This document shows positions 43,423 to 53,865 of a DNA stretch of 64,000 nucleotides, piece after piece. Made by a program: the position numbers and the translations under genes. Source of the DNA: Daphnia pulex. Lineage: Eukaryota > Arthropoda > Branchiopoda > Diplostraca > Daphniidae. The notes beneath the pieces were generated by a model, which saw only the letters and a list, made by a program, of their open reading frames with translations, ran no database searches and had not been told where the DNA came from. Position 1 is the first letter of the stretch. The number at the start of each line of letters is the position of its first letter. The stretch spans positions 124,001 through 188,000 of the forward strand of contig NC_060019.1 of NCBI RefSeq assembly GCF_021134715.1. Direction: 5' to 3'.

Positions 43423-44747
43423 TTAATATAGCCAAATTCTTAACTGGAATTTTATCAAGTTGTTGATTCTTGTTACGACGTCGGCCGATGAAATCCTCTC
43501 GTTGGGATTGGCCTTCAACATGTCCACGATGATCGCGTGCATGGAAGGATCTTTTATTTCTGCAATGATGAAATTTCACCCAAATGTAATTTGCTATTTC
43601 AATATGGCTTATTTAACGGAACTTACTTGGCAGATTGACTGGCTCATTGTTGACAATGTTTGGTGAAACATTTATAGCAGAACCGAAAGGATGATCACCG
43701 CCTAATAGATAATAGCCAAAAACAAGTCCCGCGCTAAAAACGTCGCTCTTGACGGTTCCTCTTGGACGAGTGTCGGGTGTTGTCGTCGTAGTTTTACGAT
43801 CATTTTTTTCCTCTTCAATAAATATCTTCAATATTTCAGGGGAATACCAGTTGGGGGTTCCTCTCATTCCACTAATGAAATGACTTCCTCTTTCGCTAAC
43901 TTGTTTACTAAGTCCAAAATCGGCCCATTTCATCAACACTTTTCCAGTGATATCCACCCAGATGAGAACGTTTTCGGGTTTGAGATCTCGATGAATCAAT
44001 CGGTTTTCATGAATGTATGCCAATCCCGTAGCCAACTGGAGGCAAACTTCTTCATCGGGGGGCATGGCTCCACGATATTTTTTCGGGTTCTTCTCATTCA
44101 AAAATTTTTGATCCAGCGATGCCTGGCAAAATTCCAGCGCATAAAATCTGATTTGATAGAACAAAATTATTAAAGATATATTTTTTTTTCCTTTCGTAAA
44201 TTCTTTACACCTGAAATCAATGTCGCTTTCAACGTGATAGAGTTTGACGACATTTGGATGATCTAATTTCTGCAAAGCTTCTTCTCCTCCTTTGTTGTTT
44301 TCAACGTTTTCGATTTGAATTCGCTTGACGGCCACTTTTCTGTCCTTCCACGTCCCTTCGTAAACGGTCCCGTAAGCCCCTTTCCCTAAAATCTTTTCTC
44401 TGTCGATAGAAATCGACAGCGAAACACTTTGGTGCAAAAAAACAAAGAAACATATTTTCAATCAAATTGATTCAAATCTACTTGGTGAAAGTTAATAAAA
44501 TATTCATTGTTTAGTTGGAAATAATTAAATTTATTAAATTAAACTTGTTACTGTAAAATTGTAATCTTAAACAAATGACGTAGCAACTCATTTCTATGCA
44601 AATCTGGCGAACGTTCCCCCAATTCTCTTGCCCAATTTTTTTTCTTTTTTTGGTTTTAACTTAGACGTTGACGACTCTCTGATAGGCTATTCTAATTATT
44701 CAATCAATGTTTAAACTTGTACTACTTTACGTTGAATTGGTTGCCAT
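43423..44747 (-). CDS. IRE1/RNase L-like protein kinase K4 (the only intact copy)
   Basis: Exons 44747-44731 (MATNS), 44426-44211, 44147-43627 and 43559-43423 give about 296 aa with consistent phases. Complete kinase motifs: GKGAYGTVYEG, VAVKRI, glutamate-containing helix, ALEFCQASL hinge, HRDLKPEN, ADFGLSK, NWYSPEIL, SDVFSAGLVFGYYLLGGDHPFG, NERISS. The insert-rich activation segment and the ALE(F/L)C hinge resemble IRE1/RNase L. The protein ends shortly after the kinase domain, with no nuclease (KEN) domain, transmembrane segment or VLIG-like tail. The 17-bp first exon is supported by the same exon in K2. Predicted soluble Ser/Thr kinase, substrate unknown. Upstream about 500 bp is near-identical to K2's, so the two are recent duplicates. 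Confidence 0.8.
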
Positions 44748-44815
44748 TTTTCGACTGGGACGAGGTGTCCTTGAACGAAAAGATAAACGATCACGCCATC
44801 GATGTCGCAACTTGT

Positions 44816-44837
44816 CTCGCCACCAACTGCTGACGAG
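44816..44837 (-). promoter_or_regulatory. Conserved dyad upstream of kinase K4
   Basis: CTCGCCA-N8-TGACGAG (one arm mismatch), 69 bp upstream of the K4 ATG at 44747. A second shared element (CTTGCCTTTCCATCGGAAA) follows at 44849-44867, as in K2 (36902-36920), K1 and K3. Confidence 0.55.
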
Positions 44838-45392
44838 TTACTGAAGTTCTTGCCTTTCCATCGGAAACTGGTGGCCACGTCGCCACAAAAAAGGGCTTGT
44901 CGCCGCTTCCAAAATTATCAGGCGGAAAGTATCTTTTTCTCCGTATCACTCTTTTTTGGTTTTATTGACATGTTGTGGACAAGAGTCACAAGACTCTCTC
45001 GAGACTATCGTGTTTCAAGAGCTCTTTTCCTTTTTTTGATTCACTATTTAATCGAATATTTACTGAACAGTTCCAGCTCATTTTTTCATCTTATGTTTTT
45101 AACATGATAACGTATATGACGTTTGCTTTACCCCGGCCTTCGTAACAATATTTCATGCACGTCTCTATCATGTTCATTGATGATGCCAGAAATTTATTTT
45201 TCCTTTTTATTGTGCTGCATATGAAAGGCATCCTTCTCCGGCTTCTCATAGAAAAATGAATGACGAAACAAGTAAAAGATTTGAAGTTTAAAATGAAATT
45301 TTATTAGAATCGAAAAAAAGAGAAAAACAAAATCAAATGAAAAAACAAAAGAAACTGGACCAGCTTCTACCGCTTCTACCATCGAAATAGTC

Positions 45393-45680
45393 GCCCACTT
45401 GCTCGGCTGCTACCTCCACCCGCAACGCACGTCAGGAATCGACGGACTCGTTTGAGGGTAATGAAACCCCCCGTCAAGGTGTTAGTCAACTGTACACCGG
45501 CGTGCGAGTGAAGACGATCTAATTCCTTTCACCGTATATAGGAGCCATGATAACTCAACTTATATACAAGTGCCAGGAATTTCAAAAGTCTTCACTCACA
45601 TCACACCAGCGACCAGCGAACCAACTCCGTCGACGGGTTCATCCGCCAATCCCTTTGGATTGTCACGAGGAGGCAACGTC
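45393..45680. repeat. 288-bp insertion in the 3' flank of copy B
   Basis: The 3' flanks of copies A (near 26240) and C (near 52360) read ATCGAAATAGTC directly followed by ATCGCAAG. Copy B has 288 bp between these two strings. The insert has a TATATAGGAG-like promoter motif but no recognisable ends or ORF. Ends share only GTC. Confidence 0.6.
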
Positions 45681-45984
45681 ATCGCAAGGCAACAACTATT
45701 CCGATAGGCAAAACTGACGTCCAGCTTCAATTATTACTTAATTTTAATTTAAAAACAAAACAAGACAGAACAATTAGCGAAATTCATTTGAAAGAACTTC
45801 GTCCTACAATCTACGACATTTTTCTAACTTTCCCCAAAATTGTTACCGGCAGATTTTGAATTACGTTTTTATTAAACCTATTATATTAAACCTATAACCT
45901 TTACCCCATATTGATTTTCAATCCTCTTTACATTACTCCCATGGTGTCCGAGGGTCAGCCGAGGATTCGCACCTCTTCGCTGCC

Positions 45985-48066
45985 TCATACGACTTCTGCC
46001 GCCAATTTCGGTTTCATTTCTTTTGACTTAAATATCTTCCATTTTGGCAAATTTTCAAACGGCTTCTTCCATTTCTTCTTCTTCTCTTCTAGTCTTTTCA
46101 CTTGATCCTGTAAGTGCTCTAATACCCTTTCGGTCTGGGATACTCGTAGTTCTTCCATTTCCGCCTGACTGGATTGAAGAAGACGATCGGTTTCTTCCAA
46201 TTGTTGCCTCAGCTGTGAATCGTTTTCGGTCCAACGGAGAATTTCCGTTTCAAGTTCAGAAATGGTTCTATTCTTCAACTCTAGCTCCATGTCAGTCATT
46301 ACACGTTTGTTGTTTTCGTTTTCGCTTTTGGTAGCTGCCAACTCGTCGTGTACCTTCTGGACTGTTTGCATCAGGTTGGAATGGGAGTCTTTCAGTTGTG
46401 ATTGAACTAGACTCAACTCATTCGCCAAACGTTCTTTTTCCATCACAATCTGTGTGATCGTTCTATCCCTGTCTTCAATTTTTCGCCTTAGACGCGAATC
46501 GTCTTTTTTCAAGCAGAGATTTTTCTCCGTAATATCAGTCATTAAACGTTTGTTATTTTCCAATTCGCTTTTGGTGGCTGCCAACTTGTCGCGTAGGTTC
46601 TGAAACATTTGACGGTTGGGGCTGAACGTCTGTTGGGATTGAAGCAGACTCAACTCATTCGCCAAACTTTCTTTATCGAACAAAATAAGTCTGATCGTTC
46701 TATCCTTGTCTTCAATTTTTCGCCCAAGTCGAGAATTTTCATCTGTCATGTCAGTAATAAGACTTTTCTTTTCTTCCAGTTTGCTTTTGGTAGTTACAGA
46801 CTCGTTGCGGAATTGTTTTAACTTGGAATGGGAGTCTTTCAGTTGGGATTGGACTAGACTCAACTCATTCTCCAAACGTTCTTTTTCCAATTCAAGGTTT
46901 TTCTCAATCGCACTGGATGCCATAATTCTATCTCTTTCTTCGATAATAATTCTATCCCTGTCTTCGATAATTCTATCCTTGGCTTCAATTTGTCGCCTTA
47001 GTCGCGAATCGTCATTTGTCAAGCGGAGATTTATCTCTTTTATGTCAGTCATTTCACGTTTGTTATTTTCGAGTTCGCTTTTGGTAGCTGCCAACTCGTT
47101 GTGTACGTTCTGAAACATTTGCAGCTTTGATGAGGAGTCTGTCAGTTGGGATTGAAGCAGACTCAACTCATTCTCCAAACGTTCTTTATCCAATAAAATC
47201 AGGTTTTTCTCAATCGCATTGGATGCCATAATTCTATCTCTTTCTTCGATAATAATTCTATCCCTGTCTTCGATAATTCTATCCTTGGCTTCAATTTGTC
47301 GCCTTAGTCGCGAATCGTCATTTGTCAAGCGGAGATTTATCTCTTTTATGTCAGTCATTTCACGTTTGTTATTTTCGAGTTCGCTTTTGGTAGCTGCCAA
47401 CTCGTTGTGTACGTTCTGAAACATTTGCAGCTTTGATGAGGAGTCTGTCAGTTGGGATTGAAGCAGACTCAACTCATTCTCCAAACGTTCTTTATCCAAT
47501 AAAATCAGGTTTTTCTCAATCGCATTGGATGCCATTATTCTATCTCTGTCTTCGATAATAATTCTATCCATGTCTTCGATTGTTCGCCTTAGTCGCGAAT
47601 CATTATTTGTCAAGCGGAGATTTTTCTCTGCCAAGTCAGTTACAACAATTTTCTTTTCTTCGAGTTCGCTTTTGGTACTTGCCAACTCTTCCTGTACGTT
47701 CTGAAACATTTGTAGCTTTGAATGGGAGTCTGTCAGTTGGGATTGAACAAGACTCAATTCATTCGCCAAACGTTGGTTTTCCAATACAATCAGGTTCGTT
47801 TCGTCGACTTTTGCCTTCAGCTGAAGAAAACTTTGGTTGTTCAAGTCTTCTCCGCTGGCAGTCGAAAATTCATCGTTAATTTCAGGTCGGGGAAGTGCAT
47901 GCTGGTTATTGCATGCAACGTCAGGTTTAATCTTATTCCGCTTATTCAGGTTAGCAGACGAATGCCGAGTTTGTTTTTCGGTCGATCTGCAGAGTATATT
48001 CATGATCCAGATAATCAAGACAAATAGGAAAGCCAATATAGTGACTACCACCAACATGTCGTTCAT
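45985..48066 (-). CDS. Membrane-anchored coiled-coil protein, basic tail, no KH domain (copy B)
   Basis: Single-exon ORF of 693 aa from ATG 48066. The N-terminus MNDMLVVVTILAFLFVLIIW is a transmembrane anchor followed by a short basic/Ser region and STASGEDLNNQSFL, shared with A and D. The rest is coiled coil. It contains near-perfect 102-residue (306-bp) tandem repeats (start of unit at 47515, 47209, 46903 on DNA). The end is basic (KKKKWKKPFENLPKWKIFK) with no KH domain, unlike A. No KH remnant is found in the 240 bp downstream. I recognise no named family. The 3' flank is homologous to those of A and C except for a 288-bp insertion. Confidence 0.75.
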   Translation of the reverse strand: MNDMLVVVTILAFLFVLIIWIMNILCRSTEKQTRHSSANLNKRNKIKPDVACNNQHALPRPEINDEFSTASGEDLNNQSFLQLKAKVDETNLIVLENQRLANELSLVQSQLTDSHSKLQMFQNVQEELASTKSELEEKKIVVTDLAEKNLRLTNNDSRLRRTIEDMDRIIIEDRDRIMASNAIEKNLILLDKERLENELSLLQSQLTDSSSKLQMFQNVHNELAATKSELENNKREMTDIKEINLRLTNDDSRLRRQIEAKDRIIEDRDRIIIEERDRIMASNAIEKNLILLDKERLENELSLLQSQLTDSSSKLQMFQNVHNELAATKSELENNKREMTDIKEINLRLTNDDSRLRRQIEAKDRIIEDRDRIIIEERDRIMASSAIEKNLELEKERLENELSLVQSQLKDSHSKLKQFRNESVTTKSKLEEKKSLITDMTDENSRLGRKIEDKDRTIRLILFDKESLANELSLLQSQQTFSPNRQMFQNLRDKLAATKSELENNKRLMTDITEKNLCLKKDDSRLRRKIEDRDRTITQIVMEKERLANELSLVQSQLKDSHSNLMQTVQKVHDELAATKSENENNKRVMTDMELELKNRTISELETEILRWTENDSQLRQQLEETDRLLQSSQAEMEELRVSQTERVLEHLQDQVKRLEEKKKKWKKPFENLPKWKIFKSKEMKPKLAAEVV

Positions 48067-48157
48067 TTTCAGCACTTTTTGTTTGTTTGTTTGTTTGCTA
48101 GTGAAAACTGCTATGTCTGTCTTTGTCTCTGTGTCTGTGTATTGCCGTTGGGGTTGC

Positions 48158-48184
48158 TTATATAGACTTTGCCAGGGGAATCCC
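48158..48184 (-). promoter_or_regulatory. TATA box and kappaB-like site upstream of copy B
   Basis: GGGATTCCCC (48184-48175, minus) followed by TATATAAG, about 100 bp before ATG 48066. Arrangement identical to copy A. Copies D and E have the degraded forms GGGATTACCC and GGGATTACCG. Confidence 0.6.
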
Positions 48185-48398
48185 TTTTTGCACTGTCAAT
48201 TTCCACCGTTTTAATCAGATTTCTAATTATGTTTATGACATTTTATCTTTTTTTATTGATTTTTTATGTAGTGTAAGGTGTAACAAACATTGTTCAATTA
48301 GTTTTGAATTAATTGCAATTTATTTTAAACTTTTAATTGCAATTTGAAATAAAGGTTTTCGGAATTTTGGTTGGGATTTCAATGATGCCGGTCTGGAC

Positions 48399-48429
48399 AT
48401 GTCTGGAAAACGACAGGGCGCCCATAGCG
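48399..48429 (+). other. Conserved divergent 31-nt start exon (copy B promoter)
   Basis: Identical to 29142-29172 (MSGKRQGAHS) with the GTAAGT donor. The nearest good acceptor (about 48567) would add only DILTF before a stop. Confidence 0.4.
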
Positions 48430-48732
48430 GTAAGTTCGCCAACTAAGAATTTTGTTTTTTAGGTGGGTTTGCAAAAACGTTGACTGCATTCATTTTCTGT
48501 AAACTAAAATCAGCAACACAATTGAATATTCATCTCTTCTTTTTACTTTTTATTTGTTGGTTTTTAGATATTTTGACGTTTTGATAATGGAAATGAAAAT
48601 GATTGGACATAATCATCAACAACTGTACCTTCAGCAATCATCAACGAACATTGCGAAACTTGCCCGGGAATATGCGTGTTAGTGCAAATTGTTCTACAAA
48701 ATTTTACTATTAAATATTGATTTGTTTTTTCC

Positions 48733-51700
48733 CCGTATCGAAGTCATGGCAGACAGGTTCATTTTTCTTTTGCTATTTAAAATTGCTGTAATAATAAATA
48801 CTATAGCAAAAGAAAAATAGTAAAGTAAACCAAACCCCGTCATATGACTCATATCATAGCAATAGTTGATGTATTAGCGGTATTAATGTAATAATCATTT
48901 TCAAAATTTCATTTTTATTGTTTCTTTTCTTCCAGATTTTTAAAAATCTCGTCTTTGCCGCTTAATTTCCCTTCGGTATTTAATTCGGTTTGGCAACATG
49001 ACAGCATTGCCAACTTAGCCTGTGGCCCCTATGGCTCCTCCTTCTTCCTCCTTTTCCCCGCCAAAAAAAATATGTCAGCCAGTCAGTGATGTTAGTCAGC
49101 AGCAGCATACGGTGAGCGGTCACAGCTTTTGCGTTAGTTATGGAGCATTAGAAGATATCTTGTTGAGTTAAGTTGTTTATCGAGAGACGAGACGAAGGCT
49201 ATGAATGTTGAATGCTTCACCAGCATCAATCAGCTATTTTTGTGTTTTGAATGATAAATGATAACTAACTAACTCAACTAATTTTTACAGAATGTGTGGG
49301 CCCTAGACTAGATCAGATCAATCCATTTCACCATGTGCAGCAGTGCAGTTACGATATCATGTGACATCTTTCTGCAACGATGGTAGTTCACGATTTAAGT
49401 TATGCAATTCAGATAAGTTGGTTGGTGATTATTGTATTATTAACTATAATGTCTTTTTCATGATGTTTAGATAATGATTAAAAATTGCTCATCGGTTCAG
49501 CACGATGACTGGATTTTGGATTATTACAGTAGTGCTACAGTCCAGATGGGATTCAACTCGAGGAATTACAGTTGTGAAATTTGGTCCAAGGCTATCCTGC
49601 TGGTATGTTCTATTTACAACTTTGGTCGGCCAGTTAAGAATTCATGATAACAAAAGAAATTCTGTTTCCAGGCCGATGATATGGAAGTGAAATCAAGTTC
49701 TGTTTTGGATTTAATTACGAGTTCCTTATTCATTCAGTGCCCTACAACTAGTGTTTGATGGCCAGTCACCCTGTATGGATGACTTTCAACTGTATAACAT
49801 CTAAGGAAATCACGTGAGGATAGTATTTTTTTCTAAATGTGAGGTTTAATTTGTGGTATTGCTAAATTTTTTCTCTCGTAGGTTGTTTTCCTGATTGACC
49901 TGTTCATATCAGCTGTTCATGTTTGGTTTCTCTTAAGTTCGCCACCAACACAATCAGCTGGAAGATTGATTCTCATTCTGTGGTAGTATTTCTTGCAAAT
50001 GTGATAACTACCACATACTTGGACTGATGATTTTGAGGATACCATGACAATCGTTTAAAATTGTATTGCTTGTAGCCTACAGTTCAACATTAACATGTAA
50101 GTTGTTATTGTCTCGTTTCAGAGAATCGTGGTGTTGGAGCCTGGCGTTGCTGCAGCGTGTCTACATTTGGCGGTTACTGGTTAATCCTCGACATTGCGTA
50201 AGTTGTGTGTGCACAAAGTTCTTTCAAGTTCACCAAGACTTTCAATTGTACATTTCAGATTTCACTAATAATAACAAAAACAATTCAATCCAGGAAATTT
50301 TCTTCCGGCGTCTTCAGCTCAACTCCTGTTACCTCCGAATTATGGCCACTGCTCCTGCTGTCGGATGATGTCTATGCGGAAATTGATCCAGACACAACAC
50401 ACCGCAGCTGCCTTTGTTCAGGTCAGTTCTTTAGCTTACCCACTAGTATAAACCATAGGAAATATTCTATTAACGCTGTACACACCAGCGATAGACTACT
50501 TAATTTCAGGACAAAACCATATTTAAAAATGCGATTTCGAAGTAGTTCTATTCCCCCTATGAATGAAAGCATTCATCTTGAAATTTTTGTTTTGGTTCCC
50601 ATGACGCCTTTTTCTTTTAATCGATTAGCAATTCCCTCTCTTTGTCCATGTTTGTTGTTCTTTTCGAAATCCAGCGCGTTTTGCCCACTCTTGTTTAAAT
50701 AATTGACGTCCACCTTTTCGTGATTGAGGAGTAGTACGTCAATTCCAAGATATCTTTAGCCAGGAATGTCGCCACATGGAGTAGAGTGTAGGCATTGTTG
50801 TTGCTGCGTATGATGGGGTCTGCTCCCTTTTTCAGCAAGTAATAGCGTAGTCATGTTTTTGGCACATGATGCATGATGGAGAGCGGTCGCGACATTTAGT
50901 TAAATCTTCGTTGAGTAAAAAATCGAAATAGCGCAGGTTCCATTATTTCGGGCCACCAAAATAGTTACGCACAAATGGGATCATTTTAATTCATTTTTCC
51001 ATAATGATGCACAAATGTTTTCGAAACAAGATAAATGAAGGTTCCATTACGTGTGCGATGTATCTGCTTGTGTTGAATCAATGAGAAGGACTGATTTTGT
51101 CAATTTTATGACGAAGGGGCTTCCCTCCACCTGGGGAGGATAAGGTAGATCCTACCACATTGCACCACTTGAGATCTCATTTTTCATATCTTGTCCCATC
51201 AGCTAATTGCATCCTCTTTTGTCGTTAGCCACTTTTTGGGATTTGAAAATTGTTTGCTCGTTGTTTATTCAAACTTTGACGATGCGTCTTGTTTTTGTAT
51301 GGTGCGATAAGCGATGGACTTGTCGATCACTGCATTAAAAACCCTTTCCCCTCGTTCTCTTATTTCGTTACAAGAAGAAAAACTTTTCTTGTCTACTTTC
51401 GTCAGTTTGTTTGAAAACGAGCTTCAGCTCGAGCCTACTTGGGTCCGCTTTTGCAGATATCTTGATTGTCTTGTTGATTCCGCCGGCGGGTAGTTTTTAT
51501 CAGCTGCAATCGAGAGAAGCAGAGGGAGCTGCAATGGGTCGGACTTGGTTTCAAAGTTGAACGTTTACAGGAAATCATCCAATCAGAGCATAATGTGTAG
51601 ACAACACTCCCGAATGACACGTTCGATCACGTACATCGTCCTTAACCCCCCTATTTTGGTTTAATTTTGGTTTTTATTGCAAATGTTAGCAGCTGTAGGC

Positions 51701-52440
51701 AAATAGAAATCATAGAAAAGAAAGAACTCGTCAGATCAGGTATGCAATCGTTGCTTGACAGAAAGTAAATTTGGATAACTTGTAATAGAGCCAGACAGAA
51801 CTCAAATCCCAATTTGTGAAGCTGTAACTAAAGCATAGTTTATGTAACTAAATCTGAAATGTGATCGTAGAAGTAAGAAAGCGATTTACTTGAAAAGCCC
51901 AAACGGTCCTTGTCGCATTTTGAGAGTACTTTATTAACCCAGGGTACTTTAGTAATTAACTTTCCCGGCTTTTTAACTATAAGGCTCAATCATTGTGCTC
52001 GTGTCAGGATGATGAAGAAATATTCTAGTCAGATGGAACGGGAATAACCTTTTGAATGAAACTTATTTTTGCTATTTAGATGATTGCATTAATCCCGTCT
52101 TCTTAAATTCACCCTGATCATTGAAAATTGCGAATACGGCAGCCTCTTGTTTACGTATTCTCCTTTTTAACCATTTTCGCATAATATTCAACATAAATTC
52201 AGCTAAGAATCTGTTTTTTCTTTTTCCCCTTGGCCGAGTAAAATGAAAGACGAAACAAGTTGAAGATTTGAAGTTTAAAATGAAATTTTATTTGAATCGA
52301 AAAAGACAGAAAAACAAAATCAAAGGAAAAAACAAAAGAAACTGGACCAGCTTCTACCATCGAAATAGTCATCGCAAGACAACAACTTGCGATAGGCAAA
52401 ACTGACGTCCAGCTTCAATTATTACATAACTTAAATTTAA
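48733..52440. repeat. Segmental duplication, copy 2 (paired with 22655-26340)
   Basis: Same order and orientation as copy 1, ending at the KH-domain gene end. Differences include a 60-bp segment kept here in the ankyrin relic, a distinct 49920-49940 stretch and a CAAACTTTGACGATGCGTC insertion near 51275. No intact gene inside. Confidence 0.85.
50570..50960 (-). pseudogene. Decayed ankyrin-repeat gene 3' end (copy 2)
   Basis: Across three frames the minus strand reads YFDFLLNEDLTKC, TALHHASCAKNM, YLLKKGADPIIRSNNNAYTL, LLHVATFLAKD, then NYLNKSGQNALDFEKNNKHG and on to a stop. These are two to three ankyrin repeats and the usual terminal N-K-x-G-x-NALD. Frame changes within 150 bp show it is dead. 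The better preservation than at 24590-24960 shows the decay started before duplication and continued after it. Confidence 0.6.
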
Positions 52441-52458
52441 GAAAAAAAATATAGAAAA

Positions 52459-53186
52459 CTAGCGAGAACCGGACTTGAGTATTTCGAAAACTGTACGACA
52501 ATTGGCTAGCGTACCCCAGATGGTGACGTATCTGTTTTCTAGCGAGGGGGGATTGATGCATACATAGTAGTCGGAGGACAATTTTCTCAACAAATATTTG
52601 TTGGAATAGTAGTTATTTCTCAAGTTCAAGTACGGACACTCCAATGTCACTGTCAATTTTTCGCAGACGTCGGAGCAAGCGGCCAGTCGACGTTCAGCAT
52701 CTCCTCCGGTGATAAAAAGTTCGCCCTTAACAAAACTTAGCCCCACCCCATACTCCTCTTCTATCTTTTCGGCATTGCAACCATTTCGTCCAATAACTTT
52801 CCCGCAATCACTTTTCGATATCCCAAACACGACGATTTGATCGACGTCAACTTCTATGGTTGATTTAATGTCGGCCGGCATCTTTAATTGAAAAACGTTA
52901 AACGGAGATTTTTTTTTTTTAAGTTCTTTTATAGCTCTGTTGTTTGACTGGACCTCACGTTTGCAAAAAGAATGGTCAAACGGAGAATTTCCGTTTCAAG
53001 TTCAGAAATGGTTTTATTCTTTGACTCTTTATCAATGTTAGTCATTACACGTTTTTTATTTTTTAGTTCCCTTTTCGTAGTTGCTAACTCGTCGTGTACC
53101 TTCTGTAACATTTGCAGGTTGGAATGGGAGTCTGTCAGTTGTGATTGAACTAGGCTCAACTCATTCGCCAAACGTTCTTTTTCCAA
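52459..53186 (-). pseudogene. Broken coiled-coil/KH gene (copy C)
   Basis: 52881-52459 encodes a KH domain about 95% identical to that of copy A (GKVIGRNGCNAEKIEEEYGV, same SGSR end). Upstream, after a T12 run (52909-52920), a separate 85-codon frame (53186-52929) carries one coiled-coil unit (ANELSLVQSQLTDSHSNLQM). The N-terminal anchor, most repeats and the promoter are missing. The KH frame alone starts MPADIKSTIE and could in principle be expressed, but no TATA or kappaB site is seen. Confidence 0.7.
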
Positions 53187-53865
53187 TAAAATCTGGTTTT
53201 TCTCAATTGCACTAGATGCAATTTTCGGACGATTCTTTAGATGACTTCTTCTTTAGAATCTTCTTCGTATTTGATTTATATATGATATCATTTTTGTCTT
53301 ACTTTTGCACATTTTGGGTTTCTTTCGGTTTCAAACTCAATCGACACTTTTTCATCTGAAAAATTCCACGAAATTCCACCACTTGATATCCCTTCGCGGC
53401 GAGCTGATAAGCTTGCTTTGCTATCTTATTCAAAATAAATTACTACCTTGCGATAATTACATAACTCTTAATTTGCATCGACAAAAGTTAAACTTCGACA
53501 GTGCCAGCGTAGCAATTGTTTTTTTTTCATCTAAATAAATCTTCTTTCATCGAAATCATTTAAATCTTATGTATTTTAACCCGCGCGTGATTCTTGATCA
53601 AGACTTTTTTTTTTTTCTTACGAAAACCTGTGATCAGCAGAGCCATGTTTCTCTATGGGTTAAACCAGTTATTAGAAAAATGATTTCGAGCGTAAAATTA
53701 GAGCTATAGAATTTATGATGCTAAGTTTCATTTAAATAATTTCGAAATAACAAATGAAATGAACAGTTTGAAATTTATTTTATTGAATTCGATCGTCATG
53801 CATTTTAATCCAGACAATAATATTTTTTGATGACAAATGGATAGTAGCTGTCCCGTCCCGAACGT

